A stretch of DNA of 64,000 nt from Geodermatophilus africanus (GTDB lineage: Bacteria; Actinomycetota; Actinomycetes; Mycobacteriales; Geodermatophilaceae): NCBI RefSeq assembly GCF_900107105.1, contig NZ_FNOT01000005.1:166320-230319 (forward strand), in the 5' to 3' direction. The translations under genes and the position numbers were made by a program. Shown one piece after another: positions 43,377 through 51,255 of the stretch (position 1 is the first letter of the stretch; every line of letters starts with the position of its first letter). The notes beneath the pieces were generated by a model. It saw only the letters and a list, made by a program, of their open reading frames with translations. It was not told the origin of the DNA and ran no database searches.

Positions 43377-45769
43377 CAGCTGCGCCGCGCCGTCCCGCGG
43401 CCCCACCGCGGCCGGGGCAGCGCCGCGGCCAGCCCGGCCAGCAGCGACGGCGGCCAGAGCAGCGCGCGCAGCCGGGCTCCCCGCGGCGCCGCGGCCAGCA
43501 GCCCGCGGCGGGCGGTGGCCAGGTCGGCGCGCAGCTCCGGGCCGACGACGGGGGCGCTGCCGGGGCGGGCGTAGCTGGCCGCCTCCTCGGCCCGGGCCAG
43601 CCGGGCGACCGCCGCGGCCACCCGGGACCTCGTGTGCGGGCGCCGGCCGGACCGGTGCGCGCCGCCGCCGGGCTCGGCCGCCTCGGCGAGCGCCTCGGCC
43701 ACCTGCCGCGGCGTCCGGGCCGGGTCGGCGGTCCGGCCGAGGTCCAGCGCGGTGGCGGCGAGTTCGTCCCACAGCGCCGCCGGGCTACCGGTGGCCAGCC
43801 GGCGTCGGCGCTGCAGCGCCCGCAGCCCCGCCGGGACCGCTGCCACCGCCAGTACGGCGAGGGCGACGCCGGCGGTGCGCAGCGCGGTCGGCACCCAGGA
43901 GGCGGCCTCCTGCGGCGCGGCCTGGGGCGCCGGCACGTCCTGCGGGGTCGGCTGGTCCCGCGGCGCCGGGGCGCTCGGCACGGGCAGCGGAGCGGTGGTC
44001 AGGTCGGTGCGCGGGTCCACCTCGAGGTCCTGCGGCCGGGGTGCCCACGGCAGCTCGACGGCGCGGTCGGTGTCGATCGGGGTCGGGTCGTAGGGGATCC
44101 AGCCCAGGTCGTCGAAGTAGACCTCGACCCAGGCGTGCGCGTCGTCGCTGGTCACCACCCGGCTGCCGTCGGGCTGCGCCGTCCCGGGGGTGTAGCCGAG
44201 GACCACCCGCGCCGGGACGCCGGCGGCCCGGACCAGCGCCGCCATCGCCCCCGCGTACTGCTCGCAGTAGCCCTGTCGCAGCCGGAGGAAGTCGGCCAGG
44301 TCGTCATCGGTGGTGCCCGGCTCGGTGGTCAGCGAGTACTCGTAGCCGTTGGCCGGGTCGGTGAAGTGCCCGTAGATCGCCTGCACCCGCTCGTAGGGGG
44401 TCTGCGCCTCGGCGGTCAGCGAGGCCACCAGTTCGTCGACACCGGGGTCGAGGTCGGGCAGGGCGGTGTAGCGCTGCACCAGGGGCAGCTCCGGTTCCAG
44501 CGGCGCGGCCGCGACGAGCTCCTCGGGGGCGGGGCGCGGCTCGACCGCCGCGACCGACCAGGTCTGCCCGGCCGTGGACACGTCGCGACCGAACACCGTG
44601 CCGGTGCCCGGGTCGAAGCGCCAGCGGTCGGGCTCGGCCACGTCGACCGCCTGGGGGGCGTACAGCACCGGCAGGAAGCGGTCCTCGTGGCCGAGGGCGG
44701 TCAGCAGCGCGTCCACCGGCCGGCCCCCGCGCTGCCCGGGGAGGGGAGCGAGCTCGGGCTGGTCGGCGACGCCGGTCTCCCCGTCGAGGTTGCCGATCGT
44801 CCACCCCTCCGCGGCGTCGTAGACCTCCAGCGCGACGACCCGCAGGTACCCGGGGTCGGGCACCGAGGCGTTCAGCCGCAGCAGGTCGACCGGCTCGTCG
44901 AGGGTCAGCTGGCCCTGCAGCGCCGCGGCCGGGTCGAGGGCGGTCCCGGTCGAGCTCCCGCCCCCGCCGCCACCGAAGCCGCCGGAGAAGGTGCCCTCGG
45001 TCAGCGTGGGGACGACGGCGCCGACCACCAGCCCGAGCACCACGGCCACCGCCCCGGTCCGGACGGCGGTCAGCGTCCCGGCCCCCAGCAGCGGACGCCG
45101 TCCCTCCGGCGAGCGCCGCCCCAGCCGCCGGTGCTGGTCGGCGAAGAGCAGCAGCGCCAACCCGGCGGCCGGCGCGGCCACCGGCAGCACACCGATCGTC
45201 CCGGTCACCGTGCTCACCGGCACGCAGAACAGGACCAGCAGCCCCAGTCCGGCCAGCGCCGGCTGCCGGGCGCCGACGGCCACGAGGTCGACGGCGACGG
45301 CGACCAGCCCGGCCAGCAGCGTGGTCAGCGTGACCAGTCCGGTCAGGGGCAGGGCGGGGGTACTCTGCTCGGCCATCTCCACCGTGCCGTCGGCCATCAC
45401 CGCGCCCAGGTCGCCGAGGCTCTCGCTGGTCGGCAGCCAGCCGCCCCAGGCCTGCTCCGGGGCGAACAGCGCGGTCAGCACACTGGTCAGCACGACCAGC
45501 TGGCCGAACGGGACGGCGAGGATCACCAGCGTCGTCCACCAGCCCGGCGCCGTCCCGCCCGGGCCCAGCCGGTCGGCGAGCGCGGCGCCGGCCACGCGCA
45601 GCAGCAGGCCGCTCGCGGCGACAGCGACGACGGCCGCGAGCACCGGTGGCCGCCAGTCGCCGTCGGTGAACACCGGCACCAGCGCCAGCGTGCCCAGGGC
45701 GGTGGCGACCGCCGCGGCCAGCGTCGTCCCGGCGTCGCGCAGCAGGGCGCGCGCGGTGTCGCCGGTCAC
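43376..45769 (-). CDS. TgpA-type transglutaminase-like membrane protein
   Basis: 797-aa protein with an N-terminal block of six or so helices, an extracytoplasmic transglutaminase domain and a C-terminal helix plus cytoplasmic DUF4129-like tail. The catalytic Cys is in LRLRQGYCEQYAGAMAALVRAAGVPARVVLGYTPG, His/Asp in SDDAHAWVEVYFDDLGWIPYDPTP. The GTG start overlaps the DUF58 stop. With moxR and the DUF58 gene it forms the widespread MoxR/DUF58/transglutaminase module, of unsettled envelope-related function. Confidence 0.93.
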   Translation of the reverse strand: MTGDTARALLRDAGTTLAAAVATALGTLALVPVFTDGDWRPPVLAAVVAVAASGLLLRVAGAALADRLGPGGTAPGWWTTLVILAVPFGQLVVLTSVLTALFAPEQAWGGWLPTSESLGDLGAVMADGTVEMAEQSTPALPLTGLVTLTTLLAGLVAVAVDLVAVGARQPALAGLGLLVLFCVPVSTVTGTIGVLPVAAPAAGLALLLFADQHRRLGRRSPEGRRPLLGAGTLTAVRTGAVAVVLGLVVGAVVPTLTEGTFSGGFGGGGGGSSTGTALDPAAALQGQLTLDEPVDLLRLNASVPDPGYLRVVALEVYDAAEGWTIGNLDGETGVADQPELAPLPGQRGGRPVDALLTALGHEDRFLPVLYAPQAVDVAEPDRWRFDPGTGTVFGRDVSTAGQTWSVAAVEPRPAPEELVAAAPLEPELPLVQRYTALPDLDPGVDELVASLTAEAQTPYERVQAIYGHFTDPANGYEYSLTTEPGTTDDDLADFLRLRQGYCEQYAGAMAALVRAAGVPARVVLGYTPGTAQPDGSRVVTSDDAHAWVEVYFDDLGWIPYDPTPIDTDRAVELPWAPRPQDLEVDPRTDLTTAPLPVPSAPAPRDQPTPQDVPAPQAAPQEAASWVPTALRTAGVALAVLAVAAVPAGLRALQRRRRLATGSPAALWDELAATALDLGRTADPARTPRQVAEALAEAAEPGGGAHRSGRRPHTRSRVAAAVARLARAEEAASYARPGSAPVVGPELRADLATARRGLLAAAPRGARLRALLWPPSLLAGLAAALPRPRWGRGTARRS

Positions 45770-47121
45770 CGGGCACCGCCCTGCAGGACGCCGGGACGCA
45801 CCAGCTCGGCCCACACGTCGGCCACCGTGTCGCCGGCGCCCGCCACGGCCACCTGCCAGCCGCCGGCGCGCAACAGGTCCGCCGCCGCCTCCTGCTGCCG
45901 GGCCAGCTCCGCACGCGCCGCGGCGCCGACCGGCCGGCGGCGGCGCGCACCCTCGGCCTCGACCCAGCTGCCGATGTCGGTGAGCACGGCGAGGTCGGCG
46001 GCCGGTCCCGAGCGCACCCGCACCAGCTCGGCGGCCTCGTCCGGCCCGATCGCCCCGAGCAGCGCCACCACCGGGCCCTCCCCGGCCGCGCGGGTCAGCA
46101 GTGCCAGGCCCGGACCCAGGCCCGCCAGCCGGGACGGCGAGACCCCGGCGAGCCGGTCGAGCAGCTCGTCGGCACCGAGCCCGGCGGCGGGGGAGGCGCC
46201 CGCCAGCTCGACGCCCTCGGTGACCAGCCGCAGAGTGGCGCCGCGAGCGATCAGCTCGGTGCCGATGCTGGCGGCCGCCTCGACCAGCCACTCGAGGCTG
46301 TCCGGCGGGGCCGTACCGGAGCCGGTGGCGGCGGGCCGGCGGTCGGCCGGCTGGGGACGGGCGATCAGGTGGGCACGGGCCCGGGTGTCGAGCAGCAGGG
46401 TGGCCTGCGCGCGCCAGGGCCGTTCCTCCAGCCGCACCATCAGCTCGCCGGTGCGCGCGGTCGCCCGCCAGTGCACCTTCCGCAGGTCGTCGCCGTGCCG
46501 GTAGGGCCGGGTGCTGACGTCGTCCTCCCCGTGGACGGCGAGCGAGCGGCGCGCGCCTGCGCCGCCGCCGTGCCCGCTGCCCGGGCCGCCGGGGCCCAGC
46601 GGCACCACCCGCGGCACCACGACCAGCGTGGCGGTGTCGGCGCCGACGACGCTGCGCAGCACCAGGCCGAAGGGGTCCACCAGCCGCAGCCTGAGCGGCC
46701 CGAGCCGGTAGCGGCCGCGCCGTCCGCCGTGGACGCGGTAGTGCAGCGTCGCCGTCCGGCCGCCGGGCAGCCGGTCCACCACGAACTCCGGGGTGGGCCC
46801 CAGCTCGCGCGGCAGCGTCTCGGCGAGCAGCCAGAGCCCGCCGGTGCCGCGCCCGGCGTTGCCCAGCTCGAGCAGGACCTCGGCGTCCTGCCCGCGCGGC
46901 ACGCGGGCGGGGGTGACGGTCCGGCGGGAGGCGACGCGGAAGCGGTGCCGGGCGACGGCGACGGCCGACAGCAGCGGCAGCGCCAGCACGAAGACCGCCA
47001 CCTGCACCAGCGGCGTCTCGCCCAGCAGCACCCCGAGCAGCAGCAGGGTGAGCCCGGCGGCGACCAGGCAGCGGCCGCTGAGCGTCAGGCTCGCCAGGGC
47101 GGCGGCGACCGGGCCGGCCAC
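45766..47121 (-). CDS. DUF58 domain protein
   Basis: 451 aa with two N-terminal helices (LVAAGLTLLLLGVLLG, VAVFVLALPLLSAVAVA) and the DUF58 signature TRPYRHGDDLRKVHWRATARTGELMVRLEERPW. A vWA-like region lies beyond. It starts with GTG 1 nt after the moxR stop. Acts with the MoxR ATPase in the same operon. Confidence 0.93.
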   Translation of the reverse strand: MAGPVAAALASLTLSGRCLVAAGLTLLLLGVLLGETPLVQVAVFVLALPLLSAVAVARHRFRVASRRTVTPARVPRGQDAEVLLELGNAGRGTGGLWLLAETLPRELGPTPEFVVDRLPGGRTATLHYRVHGGRRGRYRLGPLRLRLVDPFGLVLRSVVGADTATLVVVPRVVPLGPGGPGSGHGGGAGARRSLAVHGEDDVSTRPYRHGDDLRKVHWRATARTGELMVRLEERPWRAQATLLLDTRARAHLIARPQPADRRPAATGSGTAPPDSLEWLVEAAASIGTELIARGATLRLVTEGVELAGASPAAGLGADELLDRLAGVSPSRLAGLGPGLALLTRAAGEGPVVALLGAIGPDEAAELVRVRSGPAADLAVLTDIGSWVEAEGARRRRPVGAAARAELARQQEAAADLLRAGGWQVAVAGAGDTVADVWAELVRPGVLQGGAR

Positions 47122-47122
47122 C

Positions 47123-48157
47123 TCAGCGTCCGCGGGGGATGGGCACGGTCCTCAGCAGGTCGGCCACCAACTGCTCGGCGGTGCGGCGCGCGGCGGCGGC
47201 GTCCGGGGTGAGCAGCAGGCGGTGGGCGAGCACCGGCACGGCGACGGTCTGCACGTCGTCGGGCAGCACGTGGTCGCGCCCGGCCAGCGCGGCCGCGGCG
47301 CGGGCGGTGCGCAGCAGCTGCAGGCCCGCGCGCGGCGAGGCGCCCAGCCGCAGGTCGGGGGAGCGCCGGGTGGCCTCGACCAGCGCGACGACGTAGCGGC
47401 GCACCGCCTCGGAGACGTGCAGCCGGCCGACGGCGTCGACCAGCGCGCGCACCCCTGCCGCGTCGGTGGCCGGGGCCAGCGTGGTCAGCGGGTCGGCGGT
47501 CACGAGATCGTCGAGCATCGCGAGCTCGGCCTCGCGGTCGGGGTAACCCATGGAGACCCGGGCGGTGAACCGGTCGCGCTGCGCCTCCGGGAGGGGATAG
47601 GTGCCCTCCATCTCGATCGGGTTCTGGGTGGCCATGACCAGGAAGGGCCTGGCCAGCTCGTAGCTGACGCCGTCCACCGTGACCTGCCGCTCTGCCATGC
47701 ACTCCAGCAGCGCCGACTGGGTCTTGGGGGAGGCCCGGTTGATCTCGTCGGCCACCACGATGTTGGCGAAGACCGCGCCGGGCTTGAACTCGAACTCGCG
47801 GCTCTCCTGGTCGTAGACCGACACCCCGGTCACGTCGCTGGGGAGCAGGTCGGGCGTGAACTGGATGCGCCGCACGCTCGCGTCGACCGAGGCGGCCAGC
47901 GCCTTGGCCAGCGTGGTCTTGCCCACCCCGGGCACGTCCTCGACCAGCAGGTGCCCCTCGGCCAGCAGCACGACCAGCGCCAGGTGGACGACGTCGGGCT
48001 TGCCGTGGACGACGCGCGCCATGTTGGCCGCGATGCGGGCGCCCTCCGCCGCGACGTCCACCGGCACCTCCGTGCCGGCCCTGGTCGGGGTCACCTCGGT
48101 CACGCAGCCCTCCTCGCCGGCGCTCGTCGGCGGCGTGTCCGACGGTTCGCTCCCCAT
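47123..48157 (-). CDS. MoxR family AAA+ ATPase
   Basis: 344-aa AAA+ chaperone-like ATPase: Walker A LLVEDVPGVGKTTLAKALA, Walker B FANIVVADEINRASPKTQSALLE, sensor 1 MATQNPIEMEGTYPLPEAQRDRF, arginine finger region. Start ATG 48157; GTG at 48103 (VTEVTPTRAG) is a possible shorter start. Divergent from mraZ across a regulatory region. Confidence 0.94.
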   Translation of the reverse strand: MGSEPSDTPPTSAGEEGCVTEVTPTRAGTEVPVDVAAEGARIAANMARVVHGKPDVVHLALVVLLAEGHLLVEDVPGVGKTTLAKALAASVDASVRRIQFTPDLLPSDVTGVSVYDQESREFEFKPGAVFANIVVADEINRASPKTQSALLECMAERQVTVDGVSYELARPFLVMATQNPIEMEGTYPLPEAQRDRFTARVSMGYPDREAELAMLDDLVTADPLTTLAPATDAAGVRALVDAVGRLHVSEAVRRYVVALVEATRRSPDLRLGASPRAGLQLLRTARAAAALAGRDHVLPDDVQTVAVPVLAHRLLLTPDAAAARRTAEQLVADLLRTVPIPRGR

Positions 48158-48158
48158 G

Positions 48159-48193
48159 CGTGACCACGCGAGTCGGTCACGTCCTCAACCGTA
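48159..48193 (-). promoter_or_regulatory. Promoter and inverted repeat upstream of moxR
   Basis: Minus-strand TACGGT (48188-48193) is a -10 candidate. Immediately downstream an inverted repeat CGTGACC / GGTCACG (48159-48165, 48175-48181; 9-nt spacer) abuts the start codon, possibly an operator. Confidence 0.45.
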
Positions 48194-48316
48194 CGTGCCT
48201 GCGCGCCTCCCGGGCGTGGCGTCGCACACGGCGACCCGTCCCTCCCACGCCGCGTCCGGGGTCCCCACCAGCCCACCCCGGAGACCTGGCGACCGCCGCC
48301 ACCAGCAGGCCACGGG

Positions 48317-48353
48317 GTGGGGCGCGGTGGGACGACACCCCACCGTGCCCCAC
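48317..48353. promoter_or_regulatory. Hairpin built from paired GTGGG boxes (candidate distal MraZ site)
   Basis: GTGGGGCGCGGTGGG (48317-48331) and its near-perfect complement (48339-48353, one mismatch). Each arm holds two GTGGG boxes exactly 10 bp apart, the spacing of MraZ targets. It may also act as a terminator. Confidence 0.5.
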
Positions 48354-48431
48354 CCGCCGGCGGCACCCGGCGTCCGGGCCGCTGACCTGCGGGAGCAGGC
48401 GTGGGGAGGACCGGTTACGACATGGTGTCGA

Positions 48432-48476
48432 GTGGTGTTCGGTGGGGCGTAGTGGGTTACTGTGTGGCCCGGTGGG
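48432..48476 (+). promoter_or_regulatory. MraZ operator: five 10-bp-phased GTGGG-like boxes over the mraZ promoter
   Basis: GTGGT (48432), GTGGG (48442), GTGGG (48452), GTGTG (48462) and GTGGG (48472) recur every 10 bp, the TGGG-N-spaced repeat array recognised by MraZ. A -10 box TACTGT (48458-48463) lies inside the array, so MraZ binding would block its own operon's promoter. The start of transcription would be near 48470, about 70 nt before mraZ. Confidence 0.82.
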
Positions 48477-48539
48477 GAGGCACGGCCCGTCCCGGGGGCG
48501 CCCCGGAGCACGAGGAGGAGCGATGGGGGAGGTGTTCCG

Positions 48540-48974
48540 GTGTTCGTCGGCAGCTACCCGTTGCGCCTCGACGAGAAGGGCCGGCTCGCACTCCCCGTCC
48601 GCTTCCGCGAGCAGGTGGCCGGCGGCATGGTGATCAAGAAGGGCCAGGAGCGCTGCGTCTACGGACTCACCATGGCCCGGGTCGCCGAGCAGAGCGCCGC
48701 GGCCGCCGCCATGGCCCCGTCGGACACCGCCGCCGCCCGCATGCGCGCGCGCATGAGCTTCGGCTCGATGGTCGAGGTCGAGCCGGACAAGACCGGCCGC
48801 ATCACCATCCCGGCCAACCTGCGTGAGTACGCCGGCCTGGACCGCGACGTGGTCGTCGTCGGCGTCGACACCCGGTTCGAGATCTGGGACGCCCCCACCT
48901 GGGACGCCTACGTGGCCGAGCAGGAGGCGACCTACGCCGACATGGAGAGCGAGGGGATGCCCACCCTCTCCTGA
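48540..48974 (+). CDS. mraZ: Transcriptional regulator MraZ
   Basis: 144-aa SpoVT/AbrB-like regulator heading the dcw operon: MFVGSYPLRLDEKGRLALPVRFREQ and VEVEPDKTGRITIPANLREYAGL carry the two duplicated DxxxR motifs. The GTG start has GGGGGAGG 7 nt upstream. It represses its own operon in characterised species; the box array upstream fits. Confidence 0.96.
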   Translation: MFVGSYPLRLDEKGRLALPVRFREQVAGGMVIKKGQERCVYGLTMARVAEQSAAAAAMAPSDTAAARMRARMSFGSMVEVEPDKTGRITIPANLREYAGLDRDVVVVGVDTRFEIWDAPTWDAYVAEQEATYADMESEGMPTLS

Positions 48975-49009
48975 CCCCGCCGTCCCGCCCCTCCGACCCT
49001 CCGCGCCCC

Positions 49010-49190
49010 ACCCCGACCGAGCCGACTTCCCCGCGGCTCGACCGGCCGGCCCGAGCCGTCTTCCCCGCGGCTCGGACCCCACGGCACCGGAGGAGACGCA
49101 CCGCCCACCGGGCGCACCGCCGGTCCCCACCGGCTGCCGCGCCCGCCCGTCCCCGCGGGGCTCCACCTGACGTACTTCCCCGGCGCCAGG
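49010..49190 (+). ncRNA. mraW-type leader RNA (CUUCCCC hairpins) upstream of rsmH
   Basis: Two tandem identical stem-loops, CGAGCCG / CGGCTCG with 9-nt loops (49018-49040 and 49052-49074), each display CTTCCCC (49026-49032, 49060-49066); a third CTTCCCC is at 49175-49181 in a weaker structure. The 424-bp mraZ-rsmH gap and the conserved loop fit the mraW RNA motif described in actinobacteria. The naming rests on my memory of that motif. Confidence 0.65.
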
Positions 49191-49264
49191 CGGACCCCGC
49201 GGGGGGCGGGCCGGGCGCCTGCCGTGGGTCGGGACCCCACCGGGCGGTCGCGCGGCCACCCGGT

Positions 49265-49280
49265 CCCCACCGCGCCCCAC
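49265..49280. promoter_or_regulatory. Inverted copy of the paired GTGGG box (candidate MraZ site)
   Basis: CCCCACCGCGCCCCAC is the exact reverse complement of the 48317 arm plus one base, with two CCCAC boxes 10 bp apart; another CCCAC lies 30 bp upstream (49236). It flanks mraZ on the other side. Confidence 0.4.
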
Positions 49281-49398
49281 CCGCCTCGGATCCGCCGGCG
49301 AAACGCCGCAGCGCTCCGCCCGCAGACCGCCGCCCAGCCCCACCATGGACGGGCCCCCGCGCCCCCGGGCGCCCCGACCCGTTCAGGAGCCGCCGACG

Positions 49399-50376
49399 AT
49401 GAGCAGCACCGAGCCGGCGCCGCTCGCGGTGCACGTGCCCGTCCTGCTCGACCGCGTCACCGAGCTGCTCGCCCCGGCCTGCGCCGCCGACGGCGCCGTC
49501 CTCGTCGACGCCACCCTCGGCCTGGCCGGGCACTCGCTGGCCCTGCTGCACGCCCACCCCGGGCTGCGGCTGGTGGGCCTCGACCGCGACCCCGACGCCC
49601 GCGCCGAGGCCACCCGCCGGCTCGCCGACGCCGGTGTCGCCGACCGGGCCACCGTCGTCCCCGCCGTCTTCGACGAGCTGCCGGAGGTGCTCGACCGGCT
49701 CGGCCTCGACGAGGTGCAGGCGGTCCTGTTCGACCTCGGCGTCTCCTCGCTGCAGCTCGACCGCCCCGACCGCGGCTTCAGCTACGCCGCCGACGCCCCG
49801 CTGGACATGCGCATGGACCCGTCGGCCCCGCGGACCGCCGCGGACGTCGTCAACACCTATCCCGCCGCCGACCTCGCGCGGGTGCTGCGCGTCCACGGCG
49901 AGGAGCGCTTCGCCACCCGCATCGCCCAGGCCATCGTCCGGGAGCGGCAGCGCGCCCCCTTCACGCACACCGAGCGGCTGGCGCACCTGGTGCGCGACGC
50001 CATCCCCGCCGCCACCCGCCGCACCGGCGGCCACCCGGCCAAGCGGACCTTCCAGGCGCTGCGTATCGAGGTCAACGACGAGCTCGGCGTCCTCGAGCGG
50101 GCGCTGCCGGCGGCGCTCGACGCGCTCTCCGTCGGCGGCCGCATCGCCGTGATCACCTTCCACTCCCTCGAGGACCGCATCGTCAAGCAGACCCTCGCCG
50201 CCGGCGCGGTGGACCGCACGCCGCCCGGCCTGCCGGTGCCGCTGCCCGAGATGAGCCCGACGCTGCGGCTGCTGACCCGCGGCGGCGAGCCGCCGTCGGA
50301 GGCCGAGGTCGCGGCCAACCCGCGGGCCGCGTCGGCCCGCGTCCGGGCCGCCGAGCGCACCCGGCGGGCCGCGTGA
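49399..50376 (+). CDS. rsmH: 16S rRNA (cytosine(1402)-N(4))-methyltransferase
   Basis: 325-aa enzyme (MraW) methylating C1402 in the ribosomal P site. [28 protein letters not shown] (SAM motif), [30 protein letters not shown], and [14 protein letters not shown] are diagnostic. ATG 49399 has AGGAG upstream; an in-frame ATG 18 codons earlier lacks one. Confidence 0.95.
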   Translation: MSSTEPAPLAVHVPVLLDRVTELLAPACAADGAVLVDATLGLAGHSLALLHAHPGLRLVGLDRDPDARAEATRRLADAGVADRATVVPAVFDELPEVLDRLGLDEVQAVLFDLGVSSLQLDRPDRGFSYAADAPLDMRMDPSAPRTAADVVNTYPAADLARVLRVHGEERFATRIAQAIVRERQRAPFTHTERLAHLVRDAIPAATRRTGGHPAKRTFQALRIEVNDELGVLERALPAALDALSVGGRIAVITFHSLEDRIVKQTLAAGAVDRTPPGLPVPLPEMSPTLRLLTRGGEPPSEAEVAANPRAASARVRAAERTRRAA

Positions 50377-50461
50377 GCGCCGCGGCGGCGGCTCTGCCGC
50401 ACAGGGGCACACGGACGACGCACGAGCCGCGGACGCGGCCGACCCACGACGGGGAGGTCAC

Positions 50462-51253
50462 ATGAGCGCCACCGCCCGCGCGGCGGGCACCCCGGGTGAG
50501 GACCGGCCCGGCCGCCGCACCCCGCCGCCCCCGAGGGAGGACCCCGCCCCCCACGCCGTGGGAGGACCCCGAGGAGGACCCCGTCCTCACCACTCGCAGG
50601 CTCGCGGCGAGCCTCTGGACGGGGCCGGCCCGGGACGGGGCCGCGGCGGGACCCTGCAGGGAGGCCGCCGGGGCGGGGCCGTGGCGAGCCTCCGGACGGG
50701 AACGCCGACGCACGCCACGGGCAGCACCGTGCGGACCGCCGTCCCGGCGCCCGCCCGTGCGCACACCGCGCCGGTGCGCGCGGGCTCGCTGCGCAGCCGC
50801 ACCGCCGCGAAGCCCACGCCGGCCGCTCCGCCAGCGCCGCGACCCGCGTCCGGCTCGCCGGCGTCCCGCCTGCGCAGCGCGGTCGGCGCCCACCGCGCGC
50901 CCTTCGTCCTGTTCGTGGTGACCCTGCTGGTCGCCACCACGCTGGGGCTGCTCGTCCTCAACACCGCCATCGCGGTCAACTCGCTCAAGGCCACCCAGCT
51001 CGCGGCGGCCAACGAGGACCGCGCGCAGGAGGTGCAGCGCCTGGAGCAGGAGGTGATCGCCGGCGGCACGCCTGCCGAGCTGGCCCGCGAGGCGCGCGAC
51101 GCCGGCCTGGTGCCCGCCGGCCCGGCGGCCTACCTCGTCGTCGGGGAGGACGGCAGCGTCACCCTGCGCGGCGAGGCGGTGCCGGCCGAGCAGCCGGAGC
51201 CCAGCGAGGTCCCGGCGCTCCCCGCGCCGCCCGTGGCCGGTGGCGGGGACTGA
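50462..51253 (+). CDS. ftsL: Cell division protein FtsL-like, with repeat-derived N-terminal extension
   Basis: 263 aa, single-pass septal protein expected to pair with FtsB/FtsQ and regulate FtsW-FtsI. The membrane helix is FVLFVVTLLVATTLGLLVLN (about 148-167), followed by a coiled coil AANEDRAQEVQRLEQEVIAGG and an acidic Pro-rich tail. The N-terminal 145 residues are cytoplasmic and disordered; residues about 25-80 are encoded by a copy of the interspersed spacer repeat. ATG 50462 has GGGGAGG 6 nt upstream, so translation of the repeat is likely. The position between rsmH and ftsI is canonical. Confidence 0.88.
   Translation: MSATARAAGTPGEDRPGRRTPPPPREDPAPHAVGGPRGGPRPHHSQARGEPLDGAGPGRGRGGTLQGGRRGGAVASLRTGTPTHATGSTVRTAVPAPARAHTAPVRAGSLRSRTAAKPTPAAPPAPRPASGSPASRLRSAVGAHRAPFVLFVVTLLVATTLGLLVLNTAIAVNSLKATQLAAANEDRAQEVQRLEQEVIAGGTPAELAREARDAGLVPAGPAAYLVVGEDGSVTLRGEAVPAEQPEPSEVPALPAPPVAGGGD
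50533..50700. repeat. Interspersed spacer repeat captured inside ftsL
   Basis: Three GGAGGACCCC units, core CTCGCAGGCTCG, CTGGACGGGGCC and GGACGGGGCC halves, then CCCTGCAGGGAGG. It matches copies that elsewhere are strictly intergenic (for example 62585-62690), here open in the ftsL frame without stops. Confidence 0.82.
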
Positions 51254-51255
51254 TT

